From: Lachnospiraceae bacterium
GTDB lineage: Bacteria; Bacillota; Clostridia; Lachnospirales; Lachnospiraceae
DNA: 64,000 nucleotides
NCBI GenBank assembly: GCA_900757145.1
Contig: CAAEMT010000005.1
Location: 1 to 64,000, forward strand
Reading direction: 5' to 3'
A program made the position numbers and the translations under genes. The notes beneath the pieces are model-generated. The model had not been told where the DNA came from and did not search any database. It saw nothing but the letters and a program-made list of their open reading frames with translations. Shown here one piece after another: positions 9,725 to 19,193 of this stretch (position 1 is the first letter of the stretch; each line of letters starts with the position of its first letter).

Positions 9725-12385
9725 TTATTCCAGAGTACCGGTCTCAATGATAAATTTCACTTCATCACCGTCACCGGACTGTTCACTTCCGAACAGTCCA
9801 TAACTGTCCCCGGCATCTTTCACTTCCGTCAGACGGTCGATCAGATCCTGAATATCTTCATCAAAGAAATCTGTGATCTTGTCAATACCTTCTTCTTTGA
9901 ATTCTGCCATTCCATCTCTAAGCTCATCGGCCCCGTCTTTCAACTCACCCACACCGGAATCAAGCTGAGTACCGCCATTTGCCAGCTTTGCAGTACCTTC
10001 TTTAAGCTTTGTACTGCCGCTTGCCAGCTGTCCGATACCGTTTGACAGCTCGCCTGTTCCGCTCTGCAAAGCCTTTCCTCCGGCTGCCAGCTTTCCAATT
10101 CCGGAAGAGAGTTCGTCTGCTCCGCCTTTGAGCTGATTCAGCCCCTTCTTAAGCTCTGATGCTCCGCCGGATAAGGACGTCGTTCCCTTTGCAAGCTCCT
10201 GCACTCCGGCTGCCAGCAGCGCTGTGTTCTGACTCAGAGCAGAAGCACCGCCCATAGCCTGTGAGATTCCTCCCTGCAGTTGTTTCGCACCGGAATCCAA
10301 AGCTGCGGCATTTGTTTTCAGGGACTGTACGCCCGCATCCAGAGTCTTTGCGCCTGCTGCTGCCTGCTGCATACTCGTATCAAGGACTTCGACATTCTTA
10401 GAAACTTCTTTTACACCTTCGTTCAGTGCCTCTGCTCCTGTCTGCAGGTCTGCCGCACCGGCTTTTAACTGTGCGCCCGACTGCTGCAGCAGCGTAAGCT
10501 TCGAAGGATCGTCTAGCTGCAGTTTTGCACCATTTTCCTTAATTGCTGTTCCGGCCTGACGAAGCGCTTCTATCTGCTGCTGCGCTCCCGGAATCTCTGC
10601 CTGAGGATCGGAAACAGTGCCTCCTGCTTCGATTGTCTGCTGCTGTACTCCGCCTATTGCAGCATTCAGCTGATTGATACAGTTATTCAGCTTTGCTACA
10701 TACGCATCATACGATGCATACATTTTAATCAGATCCGCTTTTGAAGCACCCTGCACAGTCGCCTGAACGGACTGCAGCTCTGCTAGCACAGACTGCATAT
10801 CTGCGACCGCCTGCGGATCTATTGTTGTCACAGTAACACTCTGTCCTTCTGTCTGGCTTTCCTGCGACTGACCTGTACCCCCCAGTGAATCAAGCAAAGT
10901 ATTCACACCATCCACGTAAGATCCTACACTCTGAGCATACATTCCCGCTCCCTTGGCAAGCGGAAGAAGCTGATCCACACCGTCCACATACGTATACAGA
11001 CCTGCTGTCAGTGTTTTACTTCCTGCCGCAAGTTTTTCGCTTCCTTCCTGAAGCCCTTTTTCTTTCGTAAATACATCTTTTAATGTGCTTGTTCCGGCTG
11101 CAAGTGCCTCATTCCCCTGCTTCAAAGAAGCTGTTCCGGATGCGAGCGTTGTACTTCCGGCAACAAGCGCCGTCGTACCATTAACAAGTGCCTGCGCCCC
11201 TGCAGTAAGTGCTGCGCTTCCTTCACTGTTTGCCAGCTGATCCGCGCCTGCTGCCAGCTTCTTTGTATTCTCGGAAAGACTCTGTGTTCCCGCATTTACT
11301 TTTGCTGCCCCGTCTGCCAGATCGCTGCCTCCCTTGGCCAGCGCATTGACACCTGCGATCAATGTTCCTTTTTTTGATTCCAGCGTCTGAAGTCCGTTCG
11401 CCAGTGCATCAACTCCTGCGATCAGAGTTCCCTTTTTGTCGTTCAAAGTTCCGATTCCGTTTGCAAGCGTTCCCATACCTGTATCTACCGTATTCATTCC
11501 GGAAATCAATTCCTGACACGAATCCTTCAAGGTCTGCACACCGTCCGCCAGCTTACCGCTTCCGTCTACAAGCTGGGTAGATGCCTCCTCCAGCTTCTCC
11601 AGAGAATCCTTTAGATCATCAAGATCGTCAATGTCATCAATGCCAAGCTGTGAAATATCAAGCGGAGTCGCTACCGTAAGGAACATATTCTGCTGATAAT
11701 CAGTGACATCTGCTTCCACTTCAAAACCGTCAGGAATATTCACATCTTTCAGCATTTCCGTTTCTTCCAGCTTAAGGCTTTCTGCCATTCCCGGCATACC
11801 GATCCCGACAACGATATTTCTTTCTCCGTCTGAAATCATCTTTCCATTATCGATAGAAACATTTGAAAAGGTATCCTGCGGAAGCACAGCACCCGTCACC
11901 ATCAGAAACGGCGTATAGACCTCTCCTGTTTTTTCATGATTCTCAAACTCATACTTAATCTTCAAATGACCGCTCTTGCCTTCCAGATCATCTGCGGATA
12001 TTTCCTGCCCATCCAGATAGTAGGTGATCCGGATTGAAACAGGAAGCTGCTTATCCGTTGTTCCCTGATAATAGATGTCGCTTCCATTTGCTTCCCAAAC
12101 GAGATTTTCTCCATCCTGAGAAAAAGTTTCGTCTCCTTTTACATTTTCAATGTTGGTAAGAGAAGACTGATCTGTTAAGCTTGCCTGACCATCTGTATTT
12201 TTCAGCCAGTCGCTTACGATAACCTCCTGCTGGTTTCCAGCTGCGTCTGTTTTTACATATACGGTTTCTTCTTTTGTCTGAGCGCTTTCTCCTGCGGCCA
12301 GAACCGGCATGGTGAAGGACTGCACTGCTACTGCTCCTGCTACTGCAATTGCCATTGTTTTTGTCAGATTTCTATTTTTGTTCAT
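9725..12385 (-). CDS. Secreted xxxLxxG heptad-repeat protein, partner of MMPL transporter (copy 2)
   Basis: 886 residues with the same plan as the protein at 4242: signal peptide (MPVLAAGE cleavage region), beta-type N-terminal domain to about 220, heptads at about 260-450, a helical Gln/Ala-rich middle, heptads again at about 655-830, and a short terminal strand VKFIIET comparable to VQFVMKT in copy 1. There is no membrane anchor or LPXTG. The ATG overlaps the end of the MMPL gene by 14 bases, indicating coupled translation. The N-terminal domains of the two copies are clearly related but diverged, so the duplication is not recent. Role inferred: extracytoplasmic partner of the second MMPL protein. 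Confidence 0.8.
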   Translation of the reverse strand: MNKNRNLTKTMAIAVAGAVAVQSFTMPVLAAGESAQTKEETVYVKTDAAGNQQEVIVSDWLKNTDGQASLTDQSSLTNIENVKGDETFSQDGENLVWEANGSDIYYQGTTDKQLPVSIRITYYLDGQEISADDLEGKSGHLKIKYEFENHEKTGEVYTPFLMVTGAVLPQDTFSNVSIDNGKMISDGERNIVVGIGMPGMAESLKLEETEMLKDVNIPDGFEVEADVTDYQQNMFLTVATPLDISQLGIDDIDDLDDLKDSLEKLEEASTQLVDGSGKLADGVQTLKDSCQELISGMNTVDTGMGTLANGIGTLNDKKGTLIAGVDALANGLQTLESKKGTLIAGVNALAKGGSDLADGAAKVNAGTQSLSENTKKLAAGADQLANSEGSAALTAGAQALVNGTTALVAGSTTLASGTASLKQGNEALAAGTSTLKDVFTKEKGLQEGSEKLAAGSKTLTAGLYTYVDGVDQLLPLAKGAGMYAQSVGSYVDGVNTLLDSLGGTGQSQESQTEGQSVTVTTIDPQAVADMQSVLAELQSVQATVQGASKADLIKMYASYDAYVAKLNNCINQLNAAIGGVQQQTIEAGGTVSDPQAEIPGAQQQIEALRQAGTAIKENGAKLQLDDPSKLTLLQQSGAQLKAGAADLQTGAEALNEGVKEVSKNVEVLDTSMQQAAAGAKTLDAGVQSLKTNAAALDSGAKQLQGGISQAMGGASALSQNTALLAAGVQELAKGTTSLSGGASELKKGLNQLKGGADELSSGIGKLAAGGKALQSGTGELSNGIGQLASGSTKLKEGTAKLANGGTQLDSGVGELKDGADELRDGMAEFKEEGIDKITDFFDEDIQDLIDRLTEVKDAGDSYGLFGSEQSGDGDEVKFIIETGTLE

Positions 12386-14453
12386 GATGAAGTGCCTCCT
12401 TAAAATTCTTACTTGTTTTACAGATCACACCGTCCAGAAGCATAAACATGGACGGAAGTACACACAAAACAACAACCATACTGATCAGAGCACCTCTTGC
12501 CATCAGATTACACAGGGCGCTGATCATATCAATATCGGAATACAGACCGACTCCGAAAGTTGCTGCAAAAAAGCTAATTGCGCTGACCATGATCGATTTC
12601 ATACTGGTACGATGCGCGATCGCAATTGCCTCTTTCTTACTTTTGCCATTGCATCGCTCCGTCTCATAACGGCCTGTCATCAAGATCGCATAGTCAACAG
12701 TGGATCCAAGCTGTATCGTCCCGATAACAATGGAAGCAATAAACGGCAGGCTGGTTCCTGTCAGATACGGAATACCGAGATTGATAAAGATTGCAAACTC
12801 GATAACGGCAACCAGAACAATCGGTATAAACCATGATTTGAATACGAACATTATGATCACAAAGACTGCAAGAATCGATACACTATTTACTACCTTAAAG
12901 TCCTTATCCGTGATTGTGATCAGATCTTTCGTACACGGGGCTTCTCCTACAAGCATTCCTGTCGGATCATGCTTTTTCAGTATCGTATTCAGCTGCTCTA
13001 GCTGCGCATTGACTTCCGGTGAAGCCGTCTTATATTCGTTACTGATCATCATCAGCTCATAGTTTTCATTTTCCATTACTTCCTTAATGGAACTCGGAAT
13101 CATGCTCTCCGGAATACGGCTTCCAAGAATCGTTTCCAGTCCAAGTACAGATTTCACACCGTCTACCTTTTCCATCTCGCTGATCATATCACGCACTTCC
13201 TTAGAAGGAAGACTGCTGTCGATCAGAAGCATATGCAGAGCTCCCATCTGGTAATCGTTCTGCAGCCTTTCATTTGCCTGTGTACTAGGCAGATAATCAG
13301 GAAGCGTCTCATCCAGATTGTAGTAAACAGAAGCATTTTTCTGGCAGTATGCAGCCGGAACAATCAGCAGGACAAGGATCAAAGCAAATACTTTATAATG
13401 CCGTGTGATAAAACCGGACAAGCGGTTCGTATCCGGAAGAAACGAACGATGCGATGTCTTTGCAAGCACCTTGTCAAAAATCATGATCATAGACGGAAGA
13501 ACTGTAACACAGCAGATAACTCCTATTACAACGCCTTTCGCCATGACAATTCCGAGATCAAGTCCCAGCGTAAAACTCATAAAGCAAAGAGCTGCGAATC
13601 CGGCTACGGTCGTCAGAGAACTTCCGACAACAGACTTTACTGTTTTTTCAATAGCATGCGCCATCGCTTCCTTATGGTCTTCGTAAACCGTCAGCTGCTC
13701 CTGATAGCTGTGCCAAAGGAATATCGAGTAGTCCATCGTAACACCCAACTGCAGAACCGCTGCCAGCGCTTTCGTAATATAAGAGATCTCGCCCATCAGA
13801 ATGTTTGTTCCCAGATTATATACGATAGCGATACCGATACCAAGCAAGAACAGCACCGGGATAAAAAATGACTCCATACAAACAGAAAGCACAATTGCCG
13901 ACAGAATCACGGCGATCACTACATAGGCAAATACTTCTTTTTCTGCCAGCTCTTTCGTATCCGTTACGATTGCCGACATACCGCTTAAAAAGCACTGTTT
14001 TCCTGCCAGGGAGCGAATCTCTTTTATCGCATCCATTGTCTCGTCCGCTGATGTAGTTGTATCAAAAATAATAAACATCATCGTGGAATCTTCTGAATTA
14101 AAGATATCCAATACTTTTTGCGGAAGCATCTCCATAGGCATGCTCAGATCAAAAAATGAATCATACCAGATTACCTTATGCACATGGTCTACCTGCTCCA
14201 ATTTTTCTTTGAGCTTCGCCACATCTTTGTTGTTCATACCTTCACAGACAAACATTGAATACGCTCCGGTGCCGAATTCATCTGCCAGAATATCCTGCCC
14301 CTTCATCGTTTCAATCTCTCCCGGCAAATACGAAAGGACATCATAATTGATCCTCGTATTAATATATCCGTATCCGGCCGGCAGCAAAAGCAGAATACTT
14401 AAAATAAAGATCGGTATTCTGAATTTCACGACCTTTTTTCCAAATTTCAGCAT
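12372..14453 (-). CDS. MMPL-family RND transporter (copy 2)
   Basis: 693 residues with two RND half-repeats. The helix pairs carry MDYSIFLWHSY and TVDYAILMTGRY, the conserved Asp-Tyr relay positions. The extracytoplasmic loops are about 30-165 and 370-495. AGGAGG lies 7 bases before the ATG. It sits between a DUF308 membrane protein (11 bases upstream) and the heptad-repeat protein (14-base overlap), so the three form one transcription unit. It differs enough from the 723-residue MMPL at 6712 to suggest a different substrate or condition of use. Substrate unknown. Confidence 0.9.
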   Translation of the reverse strand: MLKFGKKVVKFRIPIFILSILLLLPAGYGYINTRINYDVLSYLPGEIETMKGQDILADEFGTGAYSMFVCEGMNNKDVAKLKEKLEQVDHVHKVIWYDSFFDLSMPMEMLPQKVLDIFNSEDSTMMFIIFDTTTSADETMDAIKEIRSLAGKQCFLSGMSAIVTDTKELAEKEVFAYVVIAVILSAIVLSVCMESFFIPVLFLLGIGIAIVYNLGTNILMGEISYITKALAAVLQLGVTMDYSIFLWHSYQEQLTVYEDHKEAMAHAIEKTVKSVVGSSLTTVAGFAALCFMSFTLGLDLGIVMAKGVVIGVICCVTVLPSMIMIFDKVLAKTSHRSFLPDTNRLSGFITRHYKVFALILVLLIVPAAYCQKNASVYYNLDETLPDYLPSTQANERLQNDYQMGALHMLLIDSSLPSKEVRDMISEMEKVDGVKSVLGLETILGSRIPESMIPSSIKEVMENENYELMMISNEYKTASPEVNAQLEQLNTILKKHDPTGMLVGEAPCTKDLITITDKDFKVVNSVSILAVFVIIMFVFKSWFIPIVLVAVIEFAIFINLGIPYLTGTSLPFIASIVIGTIQLGSTVDYAILMTGRYETERCNGKSKKEAIAIAHRTSMKSIMVSAISFFAATFGVGLYSDIDMISALCNLMARGALISMVVVLCVLPSMFMLLDGVICKTSKNFKEALHHEQK

Positions 14454-14464
14454 GTTAATTCCTC

Positions 14465-15025
14465 CTAGTCATAATCATTTTTCATTTCTTCCCTTGTCGT
14501 CTGCACAGTATAAAGCACCACCAGAAGATTCTGAATACCGTCCACCACCATGGTAACTCCAAGAAGCATCATCAGGGCAACAGCCCCCTCAAACGGATTG
14601 ACAATCAAAAGCAGACCAAAACCGCCAGAACATATCGCAAGCACCAGAACGACCCACCATGCTTTTAGTCCGAACTGCCTTGCGTCCAATGCCGTCTGTA
14701 TTTTGAATACACCGTCAAGCATAACAAAGATCCCCATAATCACAGGAACAAATGTGATCAGATTACGCGGATGAATGACAATGACGATTCCAAACAGCAC
14801 GGAGATGATCCCAAGCGCCAGATCAAACTGGAAAGCCAACCGATACAAATCCTTTGAAAAATAACCGAGCAGCTTCACAATTCCAAAAATAATCATTGCA
14901 ATTCCTGTCACGACACAGAAAACAGACAGTGACATCTCCGGCCAGATGATCAGACAGCCTCCTATCACCAGCATCAGGACTGACACTGCAATATAAGCGT
15001 TTTTTGCTCTTCTAATCAGTTCCAT
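14465..15025 (-). CDS. DUF308/HdeD-like membrane protein
   Basis: 186 residues made almost wholly of six hydrophobic helices in three similar pairs, each ending with a short charged turn (for example VFCVVTGIAMIIFGIVKLLG and VPVIMGIFVMLDGVFKI). This is the DUF308 pattern named after the acid-resistance protein HdeD; a biochemical function is not established. Its start follows GAGGGGGTGAG. First gene of the cassette-2 operon; cassette 1 has no counterpart. Confidence 0.75.
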   Translation of the reverse strand: MELIRRAKNAYIAVSVLMLVIGGCLIIWPEMSLSVFCVVTGIAMIIFGIVKLLGYFSKDLYRLAFQFDLALGIISVLFGIVIVIHPRNLITFVPVIMGIFVMLDGVFKIQTALDARQFGLKAWWVVLVLAICSGGFGLLLIVNPFEGAVALMMLLGVTMVVDGIQNLLVVLYTVQTTREEMKNDYD

Positions 15026-15092
15026 ATTCGCTCACCCCCTCTTTCTTCTACCGTAAACAGTATGCGCTTTCAAGCGGTGTTTTTCCACGGAT

Positions 15093-15127
15093 AAAAAAAA
15101 CGCAGTGCACAATTTTTGTACACTGCG
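15093..15127 (-). terminator. Rho-independent terminator of the TetR gene at 15251
   Basis: CGCAGTG... pairs with ...CACTGCG over 15101-15127, with one wobble in an 11-base stem. On the minus strand it is followed by eight T (complement of 15093-15100). It lies between the TetR gene and the DUF308 gene, so the MMPL cassette-2 operon must have its own promoter in the roughly 65 bases below it. Confidence 0.75.
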
Positions 15128-15250
15128 TATCTCTTGCCTGTTTTTTGGGCAAATATCTATTTTTGTCTGGAACAGCGAATATGCCCGTTCATTTATATTC
15201 GTTGTATTAGTCTGTCAGAGGATCTGAACTCCGTACTGCATTTACTTGAA

Positions 15251-15826
15251 TCAGTCCAGTGTTTTTCGATCATTCCGAATACTGCGCTGCAAAATACTTC
15301 GTACACTCCCCTCCATCAAAACAGCGATCCTGTCAACAAATATTTCCGGATCTTCTTTCATTCCTTTGTCCATCCACTCCAGAAACAGTCCGACTAGGGC
15401 ACATTTGTAAAAATCTGCGATCAATCTGCGATCTTCTTCGCATACCTGATCTGCACCCTCCTGTTTCTTTACAAAATCCAGCATAATCTCTCCAGTCACA
15501 TAGTAAAGATACTTTTCCATATCCTGCCGATTGATAGAATTATAGAGATGATACGCAGCTTTTTTATTCTGGCGGACAAAGGCTGTCGCCTCCAAAATCG
15601 CTTCCTGCCATGTATTATACTCATGCACGCAGGAGGCCGCTTTTTCGGTCTCCTCTGAAAGGATCTCCCAAAGCAGTTCATACACATCCTGATAGTGATA
15701 ATAAAAAGTATTGCGGTTTACCCCACAGTCTTTGACAATATCTTTTACTGTTATTTTATCAAAAGCTGTCTGATTGAGCAATTTTATAAACGAAGTCTTA
15801 ATTGCCTTTTTGGTTAACTGCGACAT
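15251..15826 (-). CDS. TetR/AcrR-family regulator of MMPL cassette 2
   Basis: 191 residues from the ATG at 15826, which has GGGAGGG 6-8 bases upstream; a start 15 bases earlier lacks such a site. The HTH covers about residues 8-50 (KITVKDIVKDCGVNRNTFYYHY), with a helical C-terminal sensing domain. It lies upstream of the DUF308-MMPL-heptad operon and in the same direction, separated by a terminator, unlike the divergent arrangement in cassette 1. Likely local repressor. Confidence 0.87.
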   Translation of the reverse strand: MSQLTKKAIKTSFIKLLNQTAFDKITVKDIVKDCGVNRNTFYYHYQDVYELLWEILSEETEKAASCVHEYNTWQEAILEATAFVRQNKKAAYHLYNSINRQDMEKYLYYVTGEIMLDFVKKQEGADQVCEEDRRLIADFYKCALVGLFLEWMDKGMKEDPEIFVDRIAVLMEGSVRSILQRSIRNDRKTLD

Positions 15827-15907
15827 GATTTTCCCTCCCAATGCTGCTCACTGTTATCCGGTCACTATTCGGGCGTATGAATGCATAAATCTTTTTGATT
15901 TACAGTA

Positions 15908-17284
15908 TTATGACGCAGCAGGCTGCGAAATCTTCTGAAGTGCCTTTTTAAACTGAAAACGAAACAGCACAATCGTAAATGATACTGCAAAGAAATCTGC
16001 TACCGGCTCCGCAAGATAAACGGCCATAGTCTGATCGCCCTTCAGAATTGCCGGCAATATGTAGATAAGCGGAATAAGAAGAACGAATTTACGCATTACT
16101 GCCACTATAATCGATGCTTTCGCATTACCAAGCGATGTAAATGTCATCTGACATGCAATCTGAATACCGAACAGTACCATGCATGCCATGTAGATACGCA
16201 GCGCGTTCTTCGTAAATAAAAGAAGCTGCGCATCGGATGTAAATAACGATGCAAATACCTGCGGAAAAAGCTGAACACCCGCCCACAGAACTGCCGCATA
16301 GCACAGGCTGACTTTAAGAAGAAGCTTAAACGCCTCTTTCACCCGGCTGACATTTTTTGCTCCGTAATTGTAGCTGATGATCGGCTGAGCTCCCTGACCG
16401 AGTCCCTGCAGTGGGAGCATTGCAAACTGCATAACACTTGTCAGAATCGTCATTGCCCCAACTGCCACATCCCCGCCGTATTTAAGCAGTGAAGAGTTAA
16501 AGCAGACAGAGATAATGCTCTCGCTTGACTGCATAATAAATGTAGAAAGTCCCAGCGCAAGGCTCGGCAAAATAATCTTTTTTTCTAACCGCATGTTCTT
16601 CATACGGATCTTCAGCGTTGTTTTCTTTCCAAACAGGAACGAAACAACCCATATACACGACAGCGCCTGCGAAATGATCGTAGCTAACGCAGCTCCCCTT
16701 ACTCCCATATCAAATCCAAAAATGAGGATCGGATCCAGAATAATATTAGAAAGTGCTCCTATCAGAACAGAGAGCATTCCTGTCTTTGCAAATCCCTGCG
16801 CAGTAATAAACATATTCATTCCCAGCGTAAGCTGTACAAAAACAGTACCTACCGCATAGATATTCATATATCTGACACCGTACTCGATCGTATTTTCGCT
16901 TGCGCCGAATGCCATCAAAAAACTTCTGTTTCCTAAAAATAATACTACTGTCAATATCGCAGAAATTATGAGCTGTGTCAAGAAGCAGTTTCCAAGTGTT
17001 TTTTCTGCCTGCTCGTATTCACCCTTTCCCATATAAATAGAAGCTCTTGGTGCACCGCCAAAACCTACCAAAGCAGCAAAAGCTGATACGATCATAATCA
17101 AAGGCATACACACGCCCACACCTGTAAGCGCCAACGCTCCTACTTTGGGGATATGTCCGATATATATTCTGTCCACGATATTATAAAGCATATTGATGAT
17201 CTGTGCTGTAACAGTCGGAAGTGCAAGTTTCAGTAGCAGCTTTCCGACTGGCTCTTTTGCCAGAAAGTCTTTATCTTCTTTCAT
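15908..17284 (-). CDS. MATE-family multidrug/sodium antiporter
   Basis: 458 residues with twelve hydrophobic helices in two six-helix halves. Near the N-terminus is KLALPTVTAQIINMLYNIVDRIYIGH, the usual first-helix pattern of MatE proteins, and the second half contains GQGAQPIISYNYGAK. It exports cationic compounds in exchange for Na+ or H+. The ATG overlaps the end of the MarR gene by 14 bases, so regulator and pump are translated from one message; the regulator likely represses both through the palindromes at 17762-17809. Confidence 0.92.
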   Translation of the reverse strand: MKEDKDFLAKEPVGKLLLKLALPTVTAQIINMLYNIVDRIYIGHIPKVGALALTGVGVCMPLIMIVSAFAALVGFGGAPRASIYMGKGEYEQAEKTLGNCFLTQLIISAILTVVLFLGNRSFLMAFGASENTIEYGVRYMNIYAVGTVFVQLTLGMNMFITAQGFAKTGMLSVLIGALSNIILDPILIFGFDMGVRGAALATIISQALSCIWVVSFLFGKKTTLKIRMKNMRLEKKIILPSLALGLSTFIMQSSESIISVCFNSSLLKYGGDVAVGAMTILTSVMQFAMLPLQGLGQGAQPIISYNYGAKNVSRVKEAFKLLLKVSLCYAAVLWAGVQLFPQVFASLFTSDAQLLLFTKNALRIYMACMVLFGIQIACQMTFTSLGNAKASIIVAVMRKFVLLIPLIYILPAILKGDQTMAVYLAEPVADFFAVSFTIVLFRFQFKKALQKISQPAAS

Positions 17285-17729
17285 TTTGTTCTCTCCTTTT
17301 TAATGCCTGTGCGATATTTTTCTGCATTTTTTCATTTACCTGAATATACATATCCCGCTCCTGCGAAGATATTCCAAAAAGCATTTCCTCCTCAAACTGC
17401 GCCCACCGACTGTCTATCTCCGAAATCACCGGCGCAGCCTGTTCGGTCAGATACAAGTGTATCTTTCTTCTGTCCGATGCATCCTGTTTTCTATCCAAAT
17501 AGCCTCGCTGATTCAGAGTCTCAACAGCCAAAGACACATTACTTTTCTGAAGCATACGCAATTCTACAATATCCGCTGCCGTATCGCGTCCAGGATTGTT
17601 GTGCAGAAAGCTAATGATCGTAGCTTCTGTCAGCGTTAAAGCATATGTCTGACTGATCTCCCGCAGCATATTTTCATGCAGCTTGAGCATCCTCCTCGTA
17701 CTAATAAGAAAATCTGAAATACTGCTCAA
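17271..17729 (-). CDS. MarR-family regulator of the MATE efflux gene
   Basis: 152 residues with a TTG start at 17729 supported by AAGGAGG 9-10 bases upstream. The winged helix covers about 30-100 (TLTEATIISFLHNNPG; LRMLQKSNVSLAVETLNQRGYL; DASDRRKIHLYLTEQ), which is diagnostic for MarR. Helical ends provide the dimer interface. First gene of a two-gene operon with the MATE pump. Likely derepressed by a pump substrate. Confidence 0.92.
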   Translation of the reverse strand: MSSISDFLISTRRMLKLHENMLREISQTYALTLTEATIISFLHNNPGRDTAADIVELRMLQKSNVSLAVETLNQRGYLDRKQDASDRRKIHLYLTEQAAPVISEIDSRWAQFEEEMLFGISSQERDMYIQVNEKMQKNIAQALKRREQNERR

Positions 17730-17761
17730 GTTTCCCCCTCCTTCCTACTGCCCATGCATAA

Positions 17762-17809
17762 TAGTTCACTGTATAACAGTTTCAAATATAACTATTCTAC
17801 AGTGAGCTA
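17762..17809. promoter_or_regulatory. Inverted repeats upstream of MarR-MATE, probable MarR operator
   Basis: TAGTTCACTGTA at 17762-17773 is matched by TACAGTGAGCTA at 17798-17809 (11 of 12 in inverted orientation). Within it ACTGTATAACAGT (17768-17780) is itself a palindrome with a 3-base centre. Spacing and AT content are typical of MarR sites. It starts 33 bases above the TTG start, where the operon promoter must lie. Confidence 0.55.
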
Positions 17810-17978
17810 TTATAACCACTTTCTTCTAATTGTCAAGTACTCCACCTCTGCATCTTCCCCTTTCTGCATGAAACCTTATTCCAAAATATCGATTTTTCAC
17901 CTTATTATTTTATTTTTTATCGTGCAAAAATATCTTGGACAGTGTATAATCCCATCAGTTTTTAAGGAGGAATACAGT

Positions 17979-19187
17979 ATGTTTCATTTATTATTAGCTA
18001 TTATCTATCTTTCTTTTATCAGTCTTGGTCTCCCCGACGCGCTTCTGGGCTCCGCATGGCCGAGCATGTATCCGCAGTTTGGCGTTCCGGTATCGTACGC
18101 GGGCGTGATCTCCGTCATTATTTCCATCGGCACGATCATCGCAAGCCTGCAAAGTGACCGTATGACAAAACGGCTCGGAGCCGGAAAGATCACTGCGTTT
18201 AGTGTAGCCGCTACTGCAGTCGCTCTGTTTGGCTTTTCTACAAGCCGTTCCTTTTTGATGCTGTGTCTCTGGGCAGTTCCCTACGGGCTTGGCGCAGGCG
18301 GTGTCGATGCTGCTTTGAATAATTACGTGGCGCTGCACTATCCAAGCCGCCATATGAGCTGGCTGCACTGCATGTGGGGCGTCGGAGCTTCCATAGGTCC
18401 GTACATCATGGGGCATGCTCTGACCTTAGAACAGGGCTGGCCGATGGGCTACCGCTATATCTCCCTGCTCCAGATCATTCTGACCGCAGTTCTTTTCCTC
18501 AGCCTCCCACTGTGGAAACTGCATACTGCAAAACAGTCTGGGGACGCAAAAAAAGCAGACAGTCCTGCTTCCTCCGCTCACGATGCGGTCGAAGGGCAGA
18601 CTGCTGCTCCTCTTACACTGAAAAATATTATTAAGATCCCCGGAGCCGTCTCTGTCATGACTGCCTTTTTCTGCTACTGCGCGCTTGAATCAACGGCAGG
18701 GCTCTGGGCAAGCAGCTACCTCGTGCTGCACCACGGCATCGACGCTGAGACTGCCGCACAGTTTGCGGCGCTCTTTTATATCGGTATCACAGCAGGACGA
18801 GCCGTCAGCGGCTTTTTGACATTCAGGCTGAACGATACGCAGATGATACGGCTCGGTCAGGGACTGATCGTACTCGGTATTGTCCTTTTGCTCCTGCCTT
18901 TTGGAAAAACCGCCGCTCTGGCAGGACTGATCACAGTCGGGCTCGGATGCGCGCCCGTCTACCCGTGCATCATCCACTCCACGCCGGAGCACTTCGGCGC
19001 TGACCGTTCGCAGGCTCTGATCGGCGTCCAGATGGCAAGCGCTTATACCGGCACCTGCCTCATGCCTCCGCTGTTCGGTCTGATCGCCAACCATATAAGC
19101 GTCTCCCTGTATCCGCTTTACCTGTTTGCGATCCTCGCCCTCATGGTATTTATGCATGAAAGACTTGTGAAGGAAACTGCCAGATGA
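17979..19187 (+). CDS. Major facilitator superfamily transporter
   Basis: 402 residues from the ATG at 17979, which has AAGGAGG 8 bases upstream. A longer reading from 17754 runs through the operator region and is not credible. Twelve helices; the segment between helices 2 and 3 has SDRMTKRLGAGKI, the MFS loop motif. Later parts resemble the sugar/FucP-like and YfkF-type carriers (LYIGITAGRAVSGFLTFRL), with the substrate unassigned. A TATAAT at 17945-17950 may be its -10. Codon use is somewhat more GC-rich than its neighbours. Converges with the membrane protein at 19194 with 6 bases between. Confidence 0.85.
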   Translation: MFHLLLAIIYLSFISLGLPDALLGSAWPSMYPQFGVPVSYAGVISVIISIGTIIASLQSDRMTKRLGAGKITAFSVAATAVALFGFSTSRSFLMLCLWAVPYGLGAGGVDAALNNYVALHYPSRHMSWLHCMWGVGASIGPYIMGHALTLEQGWPMGYRYISLLQIILTAVLFLSLPLWKLHTAKQSGDAKKADSPASSAHDAVEGQTAAPLTLKNIIKIPGAVSVMTAFFCYCALESTAGLWASSYLVLHHGIDAETAAQFAALFYIGITAGRAVSGFLTFRLNDTQMIRLGQGLIVLGIVLLLLPFGKTAALAGLITVGLGCAPVYPCIIHSTPEHFGADRSQALIGVQMASAYTGTCLMPPLFGLIANHISVSLYPLYLFAILALMVFMHERLVKETAR

Positions 19188-19193
19188 CAACCA

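Noticed and set aside
13233..13871. 212-residue plus-strand reading frame
   Set aside because: It is the antisense shadow of MMPL copy 2; no ribosome site, composition rich in His/Arg/Cys, no domain.
17754..17978. N-terminal extension of the MFS gene
   Set aside because: It would read through the MarR operator, has no ribosome site, and AAGGAGG stands before ATG 17979.
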